Positions 52,970 to 61,467 of a DNA stretch of 64,000 bases are shown here, piece by piece; position 1 is the first letter of the stretch; the number at the start of each line of letters is the position of its first letter. This stretch comes from Pelosinus sp. UFO1 (GTDB lineage Bacteria; Bacillota; Negativicutes; DSM-13327): NCBI RefSeq assembly GCF_000725345.1, contig NZ_CP008852.1, forward strand, positions 4,084,001-4,148,000. Reading direction: 5' to 3'. The translations under genes and the position numbers were made by a program. A model generated the notes under the pieces. It did not search any database. It had not been told where the DNA came from and worked only from the letters and a program-made list of their open reading frames with translations.

Positions 52970-54094
52970 CTATGAAACAAACAAAGCTGCTTTAATTTCT
53001 TTTTTTACAGCCGCAGAAGTTTCCTTGCTAAGATTTTCTTTCAGAATTTGAATAGCCTGCTTGCCACCTATTTTACCTAAAGCCCATGCAGCATAACTTC
53101 GTACTAACTCTTCTTTATTTTCCATAGCAACTGCAAGATCTGGGACAAATGCTGGGTCACCTAAGTTGCCAAGTGCAATCGCTGCATTACGCTGTAAATA
53201 TTTTCTCTCTTTTACATAGTTGAACATTAAGGGCTGAATTCTTGTGGCATGAAACTCATCTGTCATATTGAGCATGTTAGCAAGGCTAAAGTCTTCTACC
53301 ACTTTCGATAAAAATCGATCCTCTGGTAATTTGGCTTTTATCCTTGCTTGATTGCGAGGGCATACCTCTTGGCAAATATCGCAGCCATACACCTTTGTCC
53401 CCATTTTTTCCCGTATTTCAGGCTGAATATAACTACCAGCCATACCATCTTGTGTGAAAAAAGTATTGAATGGGATGCAGCGGCTCGGATTCAATTTATT
53501 TGGCTCATATATGGCTTGCGTAGGGCAAGCTTTCATGCAAGCCGAACATCCTTTGGGGCATCCTACTTCAACCGTAGGACTATCATATTCAAGTTCTTGA
53601 TCTACCAGAAAGGACGTTAAATAGATAAAAGAGCCGATCCCTTCAGCGTAAGCAAAATTATTTCTACCAAAATCTACTATACCAGCCTTTGCCGCAACCA
53701 ATCTTTCTGGCAAAATAATATTCTCGCCTACCTCACAGCCAAGTTTGCGCAAAAAATCTCGCATTAATTGTGTTCGAGCACCATTAACATGCTCAGGCGG
53801 CGCGTTATAAGCTCTAGCTTGATAAACCCTCCCCATTATATCTGTCAATTCCTTTGGGAATTCCTTTTGTGAGTAGTCATAGACTGTTGTAATGATTGAC
53901 TTTGCAGTTGGCATTACAGAACGGGGTTTAGCAGAATTCAATGGGCGGTAAGGCGATTGGATATAAAATGCATACATTTCACTTCGATTCGTTAATTCAT
54001 CGATGTACTCCTGAAAATCGTCAGCAGGAATAATTCCCACCTTACTATACCCAAGGTCTAAAGCAAATTCTTTAATTTGCGATGTAAGTGACAT
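52970..54094 (-). CDS. QueG-like double-cluster iron-sulfur protein with HEAT repeats
   Basis: 374 aa. Resembles epoxyqueuosine reductase: N-terminal cobalamin-binding-type domain (SQIKEFALDLGYSKVGIIPADDF, PERLVAAKAGIVDFGRNNFAY), then an 8-Fe ferredoxin region with GCSACMKACPTQAI and GCDICQEVCPRNQ. After this, residues about 300-374 are HEAT-like repeats (RNAAIALGNLGDPAFVPDLAVAM; RSYAAWALGKIGG). Two QueG-like genes in tandem make a tRNA-only role less certain; a corrinoid-dependent reduction is possible. AGGAGG before the ATG. Confidence 0.85.
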   Translation of the reverse strand: MSLTSQIKEFALDLGYSKVGIIPADDFQEYIDELTNRSEMYAFYIQSPYRPLNSAKPRSVMPTAKSIITTVYDYSQKEFPKELTDIMGRVYQARAYNAPPEHVNGARTQLMRDFLRKLGCEVGENIILPERLVAAKAGIVDFGRNNFAYAEGIGSFIYLTSFLVDQELEYDSPTVEVGCPKGCSACMKACPTQAIYEPNKLNPSRCIPFNTFFTQDGMAGSYIQPEIREKMGTKVYGCDICQEVCPRNQARIKAKLPEDRFLSKVVEDFSLANMLNMTDEFHATRIQPLMFNYVKERKYLQRNAAIALGNLGDPAFVPDLAVAMENKEELVRSYAAWALGKIGGKQAIQILKENLSKETSAAVKKEIKAALFVS

Positions 54095-54106
54095 ATTATA
54101 TTCCTC

Positions 54107-54877
54107 CTAATTATTATTAGATAGACCTACAGGACATGATTTCATACAGTTGAAACACATATACTGATTTCCTAGATACGCAGCCTGGCGTAACCTGCCA
54201 TATTCCTCACTCATGAGCATTTCCTTTTGCTTTTCTGGTGAAGCAGCAACAAGCTGAGCCCAAAAAGTTATATCTGTTCCAATGCCGTAAGGCAGCGAAT
54301 GCTTAACACATCTCATCACGTTCGTTTTCCCTGCTTCCTCTAAAGCATTGCCGGGACAATTCTTTACACAAAGATTGCAATGGATACAGAAATCCTTATT
54401 ACTCTTTATTGACGGCTCAATTGCAAGGTTCGTAACAATACTGACAAAATTAACCCTGGTACCGAACTGAGGGTGAATGACTAGATTGTGGCGTCCAAAA
54501 GATCCCAGCCCCGCGGCAACAGCGGCATGTCGATGCGAAAAATCAGCAATTGCCTTTCTGTCTTGATGAATTTCATAAGGAGATGATAGGGGTATAGTCG
54601 CCACCTTTGCTCCCATTCGGCTCTCTAAAAATCGCGCAACACGATAACTGGCTGTCCTGGCAAAGGCTCCTAAGTCCAAATAGCCATTTAAAGCAGCGCT
54701 CAGACTTGGACTCTCACAGTTTGACAGTACTTGGAAAGCTAACACAATAATTGATTTTGCATCAGGACGAAATTTGGTAATTTCATAGGATTTGGGGCTA
54801 TTATAATCATCTGCACTTGCAAACCCAACGTCATCAACACCCAAATTTAGAATAAACTCTTGAATTTTTTCCTTCAT
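54107..54877 (-). CDS. QueG-like 4Fe-4S protein (shorter paralogue)
   Basis: 256 aa from the ATG behind AGGAGTGATATTTG. Same N-terminal pattern as the next gene (KIQEFILNLGVDDVGFASADDY; HAAVAAGLGSFGRHNLVIHPQFG), a ferredoxin motif CIHCNLCVKNCPGNAL and a second cluster ending MCFNCMKSCPVG. Lacks the HEAT tail. It is 12 bp upstream of the longer paralogue and downstream of a MarR gene whose box precedes it. Epoxyqueuosine or corrinoid-linked reductase activity is inferred only from fold. Confidence 0.85.
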   Translation of the reverse strand: MKEKIQEFILNLGVDDVGFASADDYNSPKSYEITKFRPDAKSIIVLAFQVLSNCESPSLSAALNGYLDLGAFARTASYRVARFLESRMGAKVATIPLSSPYEIHQDRKAIADFSHRHAAVAAGLGSFGRHNLVIHPQFGTRVNFVSIVTNLAIEPSIKSNKDFCIHCNLCVKNCPGNALEEAGKTNVMRCVKHSLPYGIGTDITFWAQLVAASPEKQKEMLMSEEYGRLRQAAYLGNQYMCFNCMKSCPVGLSNNN

Positions 54878-54982
54878 CAAATATCACTCCTATATTATTT
54901 TTAAATACCTGTATCTCGAAAAATCGACTCTTATCTTAAAGAAAGGGCAAAACCACAAATAATCTTAAAATGAGCATTTTAC

Positions 54983-54994
54983 GTGTATATACAC
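54983..54994. promoter_or_regulatory. MarR-type operator upstream of the QueG-like operon
   Basis: Perfect palindrome GTGTATATACAC, 106 bp before the first QueG-like gene. The related GTGCATATACAC lies upstream of the MarR gene. Confidence 0.65.
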
Positions 54995-55074
54995 CCAAGT
55001 TGATAAGAAAAATGCTGGTAGACCTTTTTTTATCTCCAGCCTTACAGCAAAGGCTTCTAGTACTATGCAAAATT

Positions 55075-55518
55075 TCATTGTCCCAAGGCTTCTAATCTAG
55101 CCATTAGCTTAACCAAGGTAATTAGATCTTCTTCACCAAGATATTCCTTCAATGCAGATTGTGCCTCTTCCCACAGTCGCCAAGCTTTTATTGTAATCTC
55201 TTTTCCTGTTTCAGATAATATTACTTCTTTTACGCGGGGGTCTTTTCCAGGATGAATGACCAGTAGCCCAGCATCCACTAATGGTTTCAAATTGCGGTTC
55301 AATGTAGTACGATCAATCCGCATCGCTTTAGCTAGTTCGCTAATTGCAATGGGTTCAAGCTGCTCCACATGTCGTAATAAGGACAATTGGGTAATTTTAA
55401 GACCGCTTGGTTCTAAAATCTTGTCATAAAATTGGGTTACTGCCCGGGATCCCCGCCGAATATTTAGGCAGTTACACAAGCTAGAAGTTTTGGGAGCGTG
55501 TTCTGTAACATGTTTCAT
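55075..55518 (-). CDS. MarR-family regulator of the QueG-like operon
   Basis: 147 aa from the ATG (MKHVTEHAPKT); four more codons exist upstream starting at TTG. N-terminal SLCNCLNIRRGSRAVTQFYD has a CxC pair; the winged helix follows (AISELAKAMRIDRTTLNRNLKPLVDAG, GKDPRVKEVILSETGKE). The two GTGyATATACAC boxes, one on each side of the gene, suggest it controls itself and the two QueG-like genes downstream. The CxC could sense redox or metal. Confidence 0.9.
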   Translation of the reverse strand: MKHVTEHAPKTSSLCNCLNIRRGSRAVTQFYDKILEPSGLKITQLSLLRHVEQLEPIAISELAKAMRIDRTTLNRNLKPLVDAGLLVIHPGKDPRVKEVILSETGKEITIKAWRLWEEAQSALKEYLGEEDLITLVKLMARLEALGQ

Positions 55519-55555
55519 AGTAATCCACAACCTTTATAAAGATAAAACAATATAT

Positions 55556-55567
55556 GTGCATATACAC
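55556..55567. promoter_or_regulatory. MarR-type operator upstream of the MarR gene
   Basis: GTGCATATACAC, one base from the perfect site at 54983-54994, and part of TATATG-TG-CATATA symmetry, about 38 bp before the MarR start. Confidence 0.6.
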
Positions 55568-55612
55568 TAATTTATTTTTTATAATAACAATATCTTTTAA
55601 TTTTGTCAAGAT

Positions 55613-56866
55613 TTACTGACGGGTGATAATACGCACGATTCTCTCGTAAACCAAATAGTCCCAGATCCATTTTACAAAAACCACAGCGCGATTGCGGAAG
55701 TCAATTAAACGTAAAATATGCACGAATGACCATATAGCCCAAGCTAGGAAACCATGTATTTTAAATTTTCCCATATGAACAACTGCAGCATTGCGTCCAA
55801 TTGTTGCCATATTTCCCACATCGTTGTAAACGAATTTTTTAAGTTCCTTACCACGAATCAGACCACAAATATTCTTAGCAGCAATTTCAGCCTGCTGCAT
55901 TGCAACAGGTGCAACCATTGGTAAGGGTTTTTGATCCTGCATGCATTGTGCCGAATCGCCTATAATAAACACATCAGGACGGTTAGGTAATTGTAAATAG
56001 TCATTTACAATAGCCCGCCCCATACTAGCCTGCTCCACATTTAATTTTCCCACCAGTTCATTCGCTTTTACCCCTGCTGCCCAAATTAAGGTGTATGTAG
56101 GAATGATTTCTCCGCCTTTTAATGTCATACGTTCACCATCATACCCAGTAACTTGCACACACATTCGTACCTCTACATGCTTACCAATTAAAGTCTCTAC
56201 TGTAATATCACTCAGTTCTTCTGGCATAGCTGCTAATAGTCTATCGGAAGCTTCAACCAACATAATACGCACTTCTTTGAAATTAAGAGTATGATATTCT
56301 TTAATCATTACATGATAAATAAGTTCAGATAAAGCACCTGCTGACTCTACGCCTGTAGGACCTCCGCCGACAATGACAAAGGTTAACAACGCCCGACGTT
56401 TGTCACCGTCTTGTTCATGAGCAGCCAATTCAAACATCCGTAAGACATGATTACGAATAGTAACAGCCTCATCTATGGTTTTCATACCAAAACTATACTT
56501 TTCTAAAGATGCCATTCCAAAATAATTAGTCATTCCACCTACTGCTACGACCAAAAAATCATAACAAATAGTACCTGTATTCATGGTAACAACTTTATTC
56601 TCAAAATCCACACCTATCACTTCAGCTAAACGAAAATCTACATTCTTTTGCTCTCTAAAGATAGCCCTCACTGGATAGGCAATATCATCAATCGATAACC
56701 CAGCAGTGGCAACTTGGTAAAGTAACGGCTGAAATAGGTGATAATTATACTTATCGATAAGCGTGATCTTGACGCCACTCTTTGCTAATGCCCGTGCTGT
56801 ACGTATTCCACCAAAACCAGCACCAACAATTATAACGTGTGGTTTTACCGCTGTTTTATTCTCCAA
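55613..56866 (-). CDS. Type II NADH dehydrogenase (NDH-2 like)
   Basis: 417 aa from a TTG behind AGAGGTGCATAGTA; a longer frame (MSKTVSNRVN) lacks a ribosome site. FAD site IIVGAGFGGIRTARAL, NAD site VIVGGGPTGVESAGAL, WAAGVKAN and IIGDSAQC, plus the membrane-associated C-terminal amphipathic end (WAIWSFVHILRLIDFRNRAVVF). It moves electrons from NADH to quinone without proton pumping; the CHGFL-like tail anchors it to the inner membrane face. Monocistronic. Confidence 0.93.
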   Translation of the reverse strand: MENKTAVKPHVIIVGAGFGGIRTARALAKSGVKITLIDKYNYHLFQPLLYQVATAGLSIDDIAYPVRAIFREQKNVDFRLAEVIGVDFENKVVTMNTGTICYDFLVVAVGGMTNYFGMASLEKYSFGMKTIDEAVTIRNHVLRMFELAAHEQDGDKRRALLTFVIVGGGPTGVESAGALSELIYHVMIKEYHTLNFKEVRIMLVEASDRLLAAMPEELSDITVETLIGKHVEVRMCVQVTGYDGERMTLKGGEIIPTYTLIWAAGVKANELVGKLNVEQASMGRAIVNDYLQLPNRPDVFIIGDSAQCMQDQKPLPMVAPVAMQQAEIAAKNICGLIRGKELKKFVYNDVGNMATIGRNAAVVHMGKFKIHGFLAWAIWSFVHILRLIDFRNRAVVFVKWIWDYLVYERIVRIITRQ

Positions 56867-56945
56867 TACTATGCACCTCTGTTTTTTTCCATTATTATTT
56901 AAATTTACTCGATTTGAAACAGTTTTAGACATATACTTACTAATT

Positions 56946-56979
56946 ACAAAAGACGAAGATTGCTCTCTTCGCCTTTTGT
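56946..56979 (-). terminator. Intrinsic terminator after the sugar-phosphate operon
   Basis: Stem ACAAAAG-A-CGAAGA/TCTTCG-C-CTTTTGT with one mismatch and a 6-base loop; minus strand continues TAATTAG after CTTTTG. Confidence 0.8.
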
Positions 56980-56999
56980 ATTACCATGATCTAAAATCT

Positions 57000-57074
57000 T
57001 TATTTCTCATGCCTCTCTGCAATCTCTTCTAATTTTCTCTTGCTATCGGCTAGGGTATTATCACTCTTCTCCAA
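57000..57074 (-). CDS. Possible 24-residue ORF overlapping the HPr end
   Basis: TTG start within the last codons of HPr, in another frame, reading (M)EKSDNTLADSKRKLEEIAERHEK then TAA. The sequence is an ordinary charged helix and sits before the operon terminator. There is only a weak ribosome site (GATGAGAAG), so it could be chance or the remnant of a longer HPr-linked reading frame. Confidence 0.25.
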   Translation of the reverse strand: MEKSDNTLADSKRKLEEIAERHEK

Positions 57075-57324
57075 ACTTCTCATCAACTATTTTTTGTAAG
57101 GCAGTTCCAGCTTCAGCAGCATCTGACCCATCAATTTTCACAAGTAAGATATCACCTTTTTTTACACCTAATCCCATGACACTAATAATACTTTTGGCAT
57201 TTGCACTTTTACCATCTTTATATATCATAATATTTGATTTAAATGCATTCGATTTCTGTGAGAACATCGCCGCAGGTCTTGCATGTAGACCTGCCCGATT
57301 TTGAATTTCTAAATTTAACTCCAT
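57061..57324 (-). CDS. ptsH: HPr phosphocarrier protein
   Basis: 87 aa. Active-site His in AGLHARPAAMF (His15) and the regulatory Ser region AKSIISVMGLGVKKGD (Ser46). Having both, it can act in PTS phosphotransfer and, in Bacillota, be phosphorylated by HPr kinase for CcpA-type control. AAGAGGTATAGTAAT precedes the ATG. It is the last gene after pfkA; the PTS EI/EII genes are not in the window, so it may be a locus-specific HPr. Confidence 0.95.
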   Translation of the reverse strand: MELNLEIQNRAGLHARPAAMFSQKSNAFKSNIMIYKDGKSANAKSIISVMGLGVKKGDILLVKIDGSDAAEAGTALQKIVDEKFGEE

Positions 57325-57352
57325 ATTACTATACCTCTTTTCCTATTGACTT

Positions 57353-58312
57353 TTATATTGACAATGTTTGAGATAAACTATACATTTCTTGATCGAATAC
57401 TTTTCTTTTCGTAAGTGCTTCCATAATATCTATGTCAATCAAATGATTATCCTTAATGCCGATTGCACGATTGGACTTTCCATCCATTAGCAAGCTAACT
57501 GCCTTCGCCCCCATCTTACTTGCCAAAATTCGGTCAACAGCCGTTGGAATCCCACCTCGTTGAAGATATCCTAGAACCGTAACTCTGGATTCGATACCTG
57601 TATGGTTAAGTATTTCTTTTTGTAACTCTGCAGCAGATTCTCGACCTTCTGCCAACATAATAATATTGTGAGCTTTTCCACGCTTCTTGCCTTGCAGTAT
57701 TTTCTCACAAACTTTAGGCACTTCATACTTTTCTTCTGGGACTAAGATACTTTCCGCTCCTCCGGCAAGACCTGCATAAAGGGCTATATCTCCACAGCGT
57801 CTGCCCATAACTTCGATAATAGTTACCTTCTCATGTGACATAGAAGTATCCCTTATTTTACTGATGGCATCTAACACGGTATTAACTGCCGTATCAAAAC
57901 CAATTGTGTAATCTGTGTATGCTAAATCATTATCAATCGTACCTGGAACTCCCATGACTTTTATATGGCTACGCCCCAGTTTATTTGCCCCCTGAAAAGA
58001 ACCATCCCCGCCGATTACAATAAGTCCATCGATTTCATTTTTTTCTAATATATGAATTGCCTCATTAATACCAACATCCGTTTTCAGTCTTTCACATCGT
58101 GAGGTTTTAAGAATGGTTCCACCCCGATGAATAATATCTCCAACTGATGCTATTTGCAGTTCTTTTATCTCACCATTAAGAAGGCCAGTATAGCCCCTTT
58201 CAATTCCTACGACTTTTAGGTTATGAGCTATGGCTGTTCTGACGATGGCCCGAATGGCTGCATTCATACCTGGAGCGTCTCCTCCGCTGGTTAACACTCC
58301 TATCTTTTTCAT
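57353..58312 (-). CDS. pfkA: 6-phosphofructokinase
   Basis: 319 aa, ATP-type PfkA. Motifs [49 protein letters not shown] (catalytic TIDND) and [20 protein letters not shown]; the length is that of bacterial ATP-PFK. It commits fructose-6-phosphate, made by transketolase, to glycolysis. GGGAGG before the ATG. Lies 32 bp after the transketolase C-part gene. Confidence 0.95.
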   Translation of the reverse strand: MKKIGVLTSGGDAPGMNAAIRAIVRTAIAHNLKVVGIERGYTGLLNGEIKELQIASVGDIIHRGGTILKTSRCERLKTDVGINEAIHILEKNEIDGLIVIGGDGSFQGANKLGRSHIKVMGVPGTIDNDLAYTDYTIGFDTAVNTVLDAISKIRDTSMSHEKVTIIEVMGRRCGDIALYAGLAGGAESILVPEEKYEVPKVCEKILQGKKRGKAHNIIMLAEGRESAAELQKEILNHTGIESRVTVLGYLQRGGIPTAVDRILASKMGAKAVSLLMDGKSNRAIGIKDNHLIDIDIMEALTKRKVFDQEMYSLSQTLSI

Positions 58313-58344
58313 ATTTCAGGCCTCCCTTCCTAACATAACAGGTA

Positions 58345-59283
58345 CTATTTATTTTTATTACCTATCATTTTTTGCGCTGTATGATAAATGTTATCAACAG
58401 TTAATCCATACTTTGTTAATAATTCTTCAGGTTTTCCTGACTCACCAAAGGTATCATTAATACCAATCTTCACTACCTGTACAGGGCAATAAGCCGACAC
58501 TACATCACAAACAGCACTACCTAAGCCACCAATAATCGAATGTTCTTCCACTGTTATAATGCGATTTGTTTCCTTTGCTGCTTGAATAATGATGTCCTCA
58601 TCAATTGGCTTAATGGTGGAAAGATTGATAACTCTAGCACGAATTCCCTCTTTTTCTAACAGCTCTGCAGCCTCTAGACATTTGCTCGTCATTAAACCCG
58701 TACCGATAATTGTGATATCCTGCCCTTCCTTAAGCAAATTTCCTTTGCCAAAAGTAAAGATATGATTCTCACCAAAAATAGTAGGAACTCCAAGCCGCCC
58801 TAATCTTATATATACAGGTCCCTCCATATTTGCTGCGGCTCTAACAGCCTGTTTCGTTTCAATGTCATCAGCTGGTACTATAATTCTCATATTCGGTAAT
58901 GATCTCATAATGGCTATATCTTCAATCGATTGATGAGACCCACCATCCTCTCCCACAGTAATTCCCGCATGAGTTGCTGCAACCTTAACATTTAAATTGG
59001 GATAGCAGATGGAATTTCGAATGACTTCAAAAGCTCTACCGGTAGCGAAAACGGCAAATGTACTTGCAAAAGCGATTTTCCCAGTTGTAGCCAACCCTGC
59101 TGCCATTCCCATTAGGTTTTGTTCAGCAATCCCCGCATTAATAAATCGTTCTGGGAACTTTTTAGCAAATCCCGCCGTTTTTGTTGATTTTGATAAATCT
59201 GCATCCAAAACAACAATGTTTTTATTTTCTTCCCCTAATTCTATTAATATATTTCCATAAGATTCTCTTGTGGCAATACTCAT
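58345..59283 (-). CDS. Transketolase, C-terminal subunit
   Basis: 312 aa from the ATG at 59283 (MSIATRESYG) behind GAGGAGGAGAAATA; eight extra upstream codons are the ribosome site region. Pyrimidine-binding domain with the catalytic Glu in GIAEQNLMGMAAGLA, HAGITVGEDGGSHQS, and the C-terminal TkC domain. Together with the N-terminal subunit it forms a complete transketolase, as in many archaea and anaerobes. Converts pentose phosphates to fructose-6-phosphate and GAP. Confidence 0.93.
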   Translation of the reverse strand: MSIATRESYGNILIELGEENKNIVVLDADLSKSTKTAGFAKKFPERFINAGIAEQNLMGMAAGLATTGKIAFASTFAVFATGRAFEVIRNSICYPNLNVKVAATHAGITVGEDGGSHQSIEDIAIMRSLPNMRIIVPADDIETKQAVRAAANMEGPVYIRLGRLGVPTIFGENHIFTFGKGNLLKEGQDITIIGTGLMTSKCLEAAELLEKEGIRARVINLSTIKPIDEDIIIQAAKETNRIITVEEHSIIGGLGSAVCDVVSAYCPVQVVKIGINDTFGESGKPEELLTKYGLTVDNIYHTAQKMIGNKNK

Positions 59284-59349
59284 TATTTCTCCTCCTCGTA
59301 ATCCCATTCTATCGCAATCAACATAAGCTCTTATATAAGCAGGTTTAAA

Positions 59350-60165
59350 TTATCTGTTGCTCTTTTCCAATTCCTCGATAGCTCTGGCTCTCTCTGCTTG
59401 CGATGGTGTCACCCCATGCCAACCAACTTGGTTTTCCATAAAAGAAATGCCTTTTCCCTTACTTGTTTTTGCAATAATTACTGTTGGCTGACCCTTACAC
59501 TGTTTTGCTGCAGCAAATGCTTTTTCCATATCGCTGAAACAGTGACCATTGATTTCAATTACATTCCAGCCAAAGCTTTCCCACTTTTCTTTTAAAGGAT
59601 TTACTTTCATAACTTCGTCGTTGGTTCCATCGATCTGTAAACCATTATTATCAATAATAGCTACTAGATTATCTAATTTATAGTGGCTTGCAGCCATGGC
59701 AGCTTCCCACACAATACCCTCTTGGAGCTCCCCATCTCCTAGTAGTGTGTACACTCGATTTACACTCTTATCTATTTTAAAGCCTAGTCCAACACCAACT
59801 GCTGCAGAAAAACCTTGTCCGAGAGACCCTGTTGACATTTCGACGCCAGGTACTTTTTTCATATCAGGATGCCCTTGGAGAAAACTTCCCATTTTCCGCA
59901 AATTTTTCAATTCATTAATGCTAAAAAAGCCCTTCATAGCAAGGGTGCCATACAGTACGGGAGCCGCATGTCCTTTACTTAAAATAAACCGATCACGATT
60001 CGGATTATCTTTGTCTTCACTATCAATATTCATTTCTTTAAAATACAAATAGATTAAAAGATCTGCTGCTGATAGTGAGCCTCCTGGATGACCTGATCCC
60101 GATTCCGTTAGCATATTTATAATATGTATTCGTAGTTGATTCGCGTATATTTTCATTGTTTCCAT
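59350..60165 (-). CDS. Transketolase, N-terminal subunit
   Basis: 271 aa from the ATG (METMKIYANQLRIH) behind GGAGGCATTTTTT. TPP/Mg domain: GSGHPGGSLSAADLLIYLYF, LSKGHAAPVLYG, VGLGFKI, and the cofactor motif GDGELQEG...IIDNNGL. Split transketolase partner of the next gene, 66 bp away. Confidence 0.95.
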   Translation of the reverse strand: METMKIYANQLRIHIINMLTESGSGHPGGSLSAADLLIYLYFKEMNIDSEDKDNPNRDRFILSKGHAAPVLYGTLAMKGFFSINELKNLRKMGSFLQGHPDMKKVPGVEMSTGSLGQGFSAAVGVGLGFKIDKSVNRVYTLLGDGELQEGIVWEAAMAASHYKLDNLVAIIDNNGLQIDGTNDEVMKVNPLKEKWESFGWNVIEINGHCFSDMEKAFAAAKQCKGQPTVIIAKTSKGKGISFMENQVGWHGVTPSQAERARAIEELEKSNR

Positions 60166-60194
60166 AAAAAATGCCTCCATATTTTATAAGATGA

Positions 60195-60656
60195 TTATCT
60201 TATTTCTGATTCATAATCCCTAATGAACTGTATTCGTTCCGCATGCTTACCTGCATCAAACTTAGTCATAATCCATTTTTTTGTAATCTCTAACGCTAAG
60301 CCGCTGCCAATGACTCTTTCCCCCATACATAATATATTAGAGTCATTATGTGCCCTTGTAGCTTCTGCGGAAAAAGTATCGTGCACTACCGCTGCTCGGA
60401 TCCCTTTTACTTTATTCGCCATAATGGACATTCCTATTCCCGTACCACAAATTAAAATACCTTTTATATTTTCGTTAACTACCCTTTCTGCTACCAATTG
60501 GGCAATAGGTCCATAATTTGTACGTTCTGTAGAATATGCCCCTACATCTTCCACTTCTATTTCTAAGTCTTTTAATAGGGAAACAATTTTCTCTTTCAGC
60601 GTAAAACCTGCATGATCACTACCTATAATCATCTTCATTTTTTTCTTTTCGTCCAT
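60195..60656 (-). CDS. rpiB: RpiB/LacAB sugar-phosphate isomerase
   Basis: 153 aa. IIGSDHAGFTLKEKI, catalytic Cys in LICGTGIGMSI, GIRAAVVHDTFSAEATRAHND and LCMGERVIG are all RpiB-type. Interconverts ribose- and ribulose-5-phosphate, or a related aldose/ketose phosphate. Its ATG overlaps the DeoC stop (TAATG), showing coupling. Confidence 0.93.
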   Translation of the reverse strand: MDEKKKMKMIIGSDHAGFTLKEKIVSLLKDLEIEVEDVGAYSTERTNYGPIAQLVAERVVNENIKGILICGTGIGMSIMANKVKGIRAAVVHDTFSAEATRAHNDSNILCMGERVIGSGLALEITKKWIMTKFDAGKHAERIQFIRDYESEIR

Positions 60657-61375
60657 TACATTGTCTCCTTTCTTGAAGGGTTGTTTTCCCTCTCAATAAG
60701 ATTGCTCGAAAGAGCCTTGACATTATTGCCTGTAATGATTTTAATCCCATTACTTGTCCCTATTCGATTTGCTCCTGCCTTCACGATATTAACAGCGTCT
60801 TCATAGGTTTTAATGCCACCAGCAGCCTTTACACCAAAATTTTTGCCAACAGTTGCTCTTAACAAAGCAACATCATCCACTGTGGCACCACCACCATTAA
60901 ATCCTGTAGCTGTTTTAACAAAATCAGCTTCTGCCTCCATAACTAGATTACAAGCAATCATCTTTTCTTCTCTTGTTAGTAACGCTGTCTCTATAATGAC
61001 TTTAGTTATTAACCCTTGAGAAGCTTTTACAACTTCTTGTATATCATATTTGACGATACTATATTCCTGCGACTTTAAAGCTCCTAAATTGATCAGCATA
61101 TCAATTTCTCTAGCACCATTTTTTATTGCATCTACTGTTTCTGCTACTTTTATTTTTGTCGTAGCGCCGCCCAAAGAAAAACCAATCGGCACACCAACCT
61201 TAACATCATTTTCTTTTAACAACTCATTCGCGTAAGAGACATAGTATGGATTTACAAATACAGTTTTAAATCCGTACTTTATAGTTTCTTTACAAAAATT
61301 CGCAATGTTTTCTCTAGTTGCAGTAGGACTTAGTAATGTATAGTCGATCAAATCAATAAGATGATCCTTCTTCAT
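60656..61375 (-). CDS. deoC: Deoxyribose-phosphate aldolase family
   Basis: 239 aa from ATG 61375 behind TGAGGATTTTT. TIM barrel with Schiff-base Lys in DFVKTATGF, GFSLGGATT, REIDMLINLGAL and the KAAGGIKTYEDA block. Class I aldolase, yields glyceraldehyde-3-phosphate plus acetaldehyde from deoxyribose-5-phosphate. Coupled to rpiB. The neighbourhood of a polyol/pentose cluster leaves an alternative substrate possible. Confidence 0.92.
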   Translation of the reverse strand: MKKDHLIDLIDYTLLSPTATRENIANFCKETIKYGFKTVFVNPYYVSYANELLKENDVKVGVPIGFSLGGATTKIKVAETVDAIKNGAREIDMLINLGALKSQEYSIVKYDIQEVVKASQGLITKVIIETALLTREEKMIACNLVMEAEADFVKTATGFNGGGATVDDVALLRATVGKNFGVKAAGGIKTYEDAVNIVKAGANRIGTSNGIKIITGNNVKALSSNLIERENNPSRKETM

Positions 61376-61467
61376 AAAAATCCTCACTTTCCATTCTTCT
61401 ACTCTGAACTCAAGACCCCATCTGTTGTAGCTGATAAAACTTACTACATTGGAAATGTTGCCATTAA

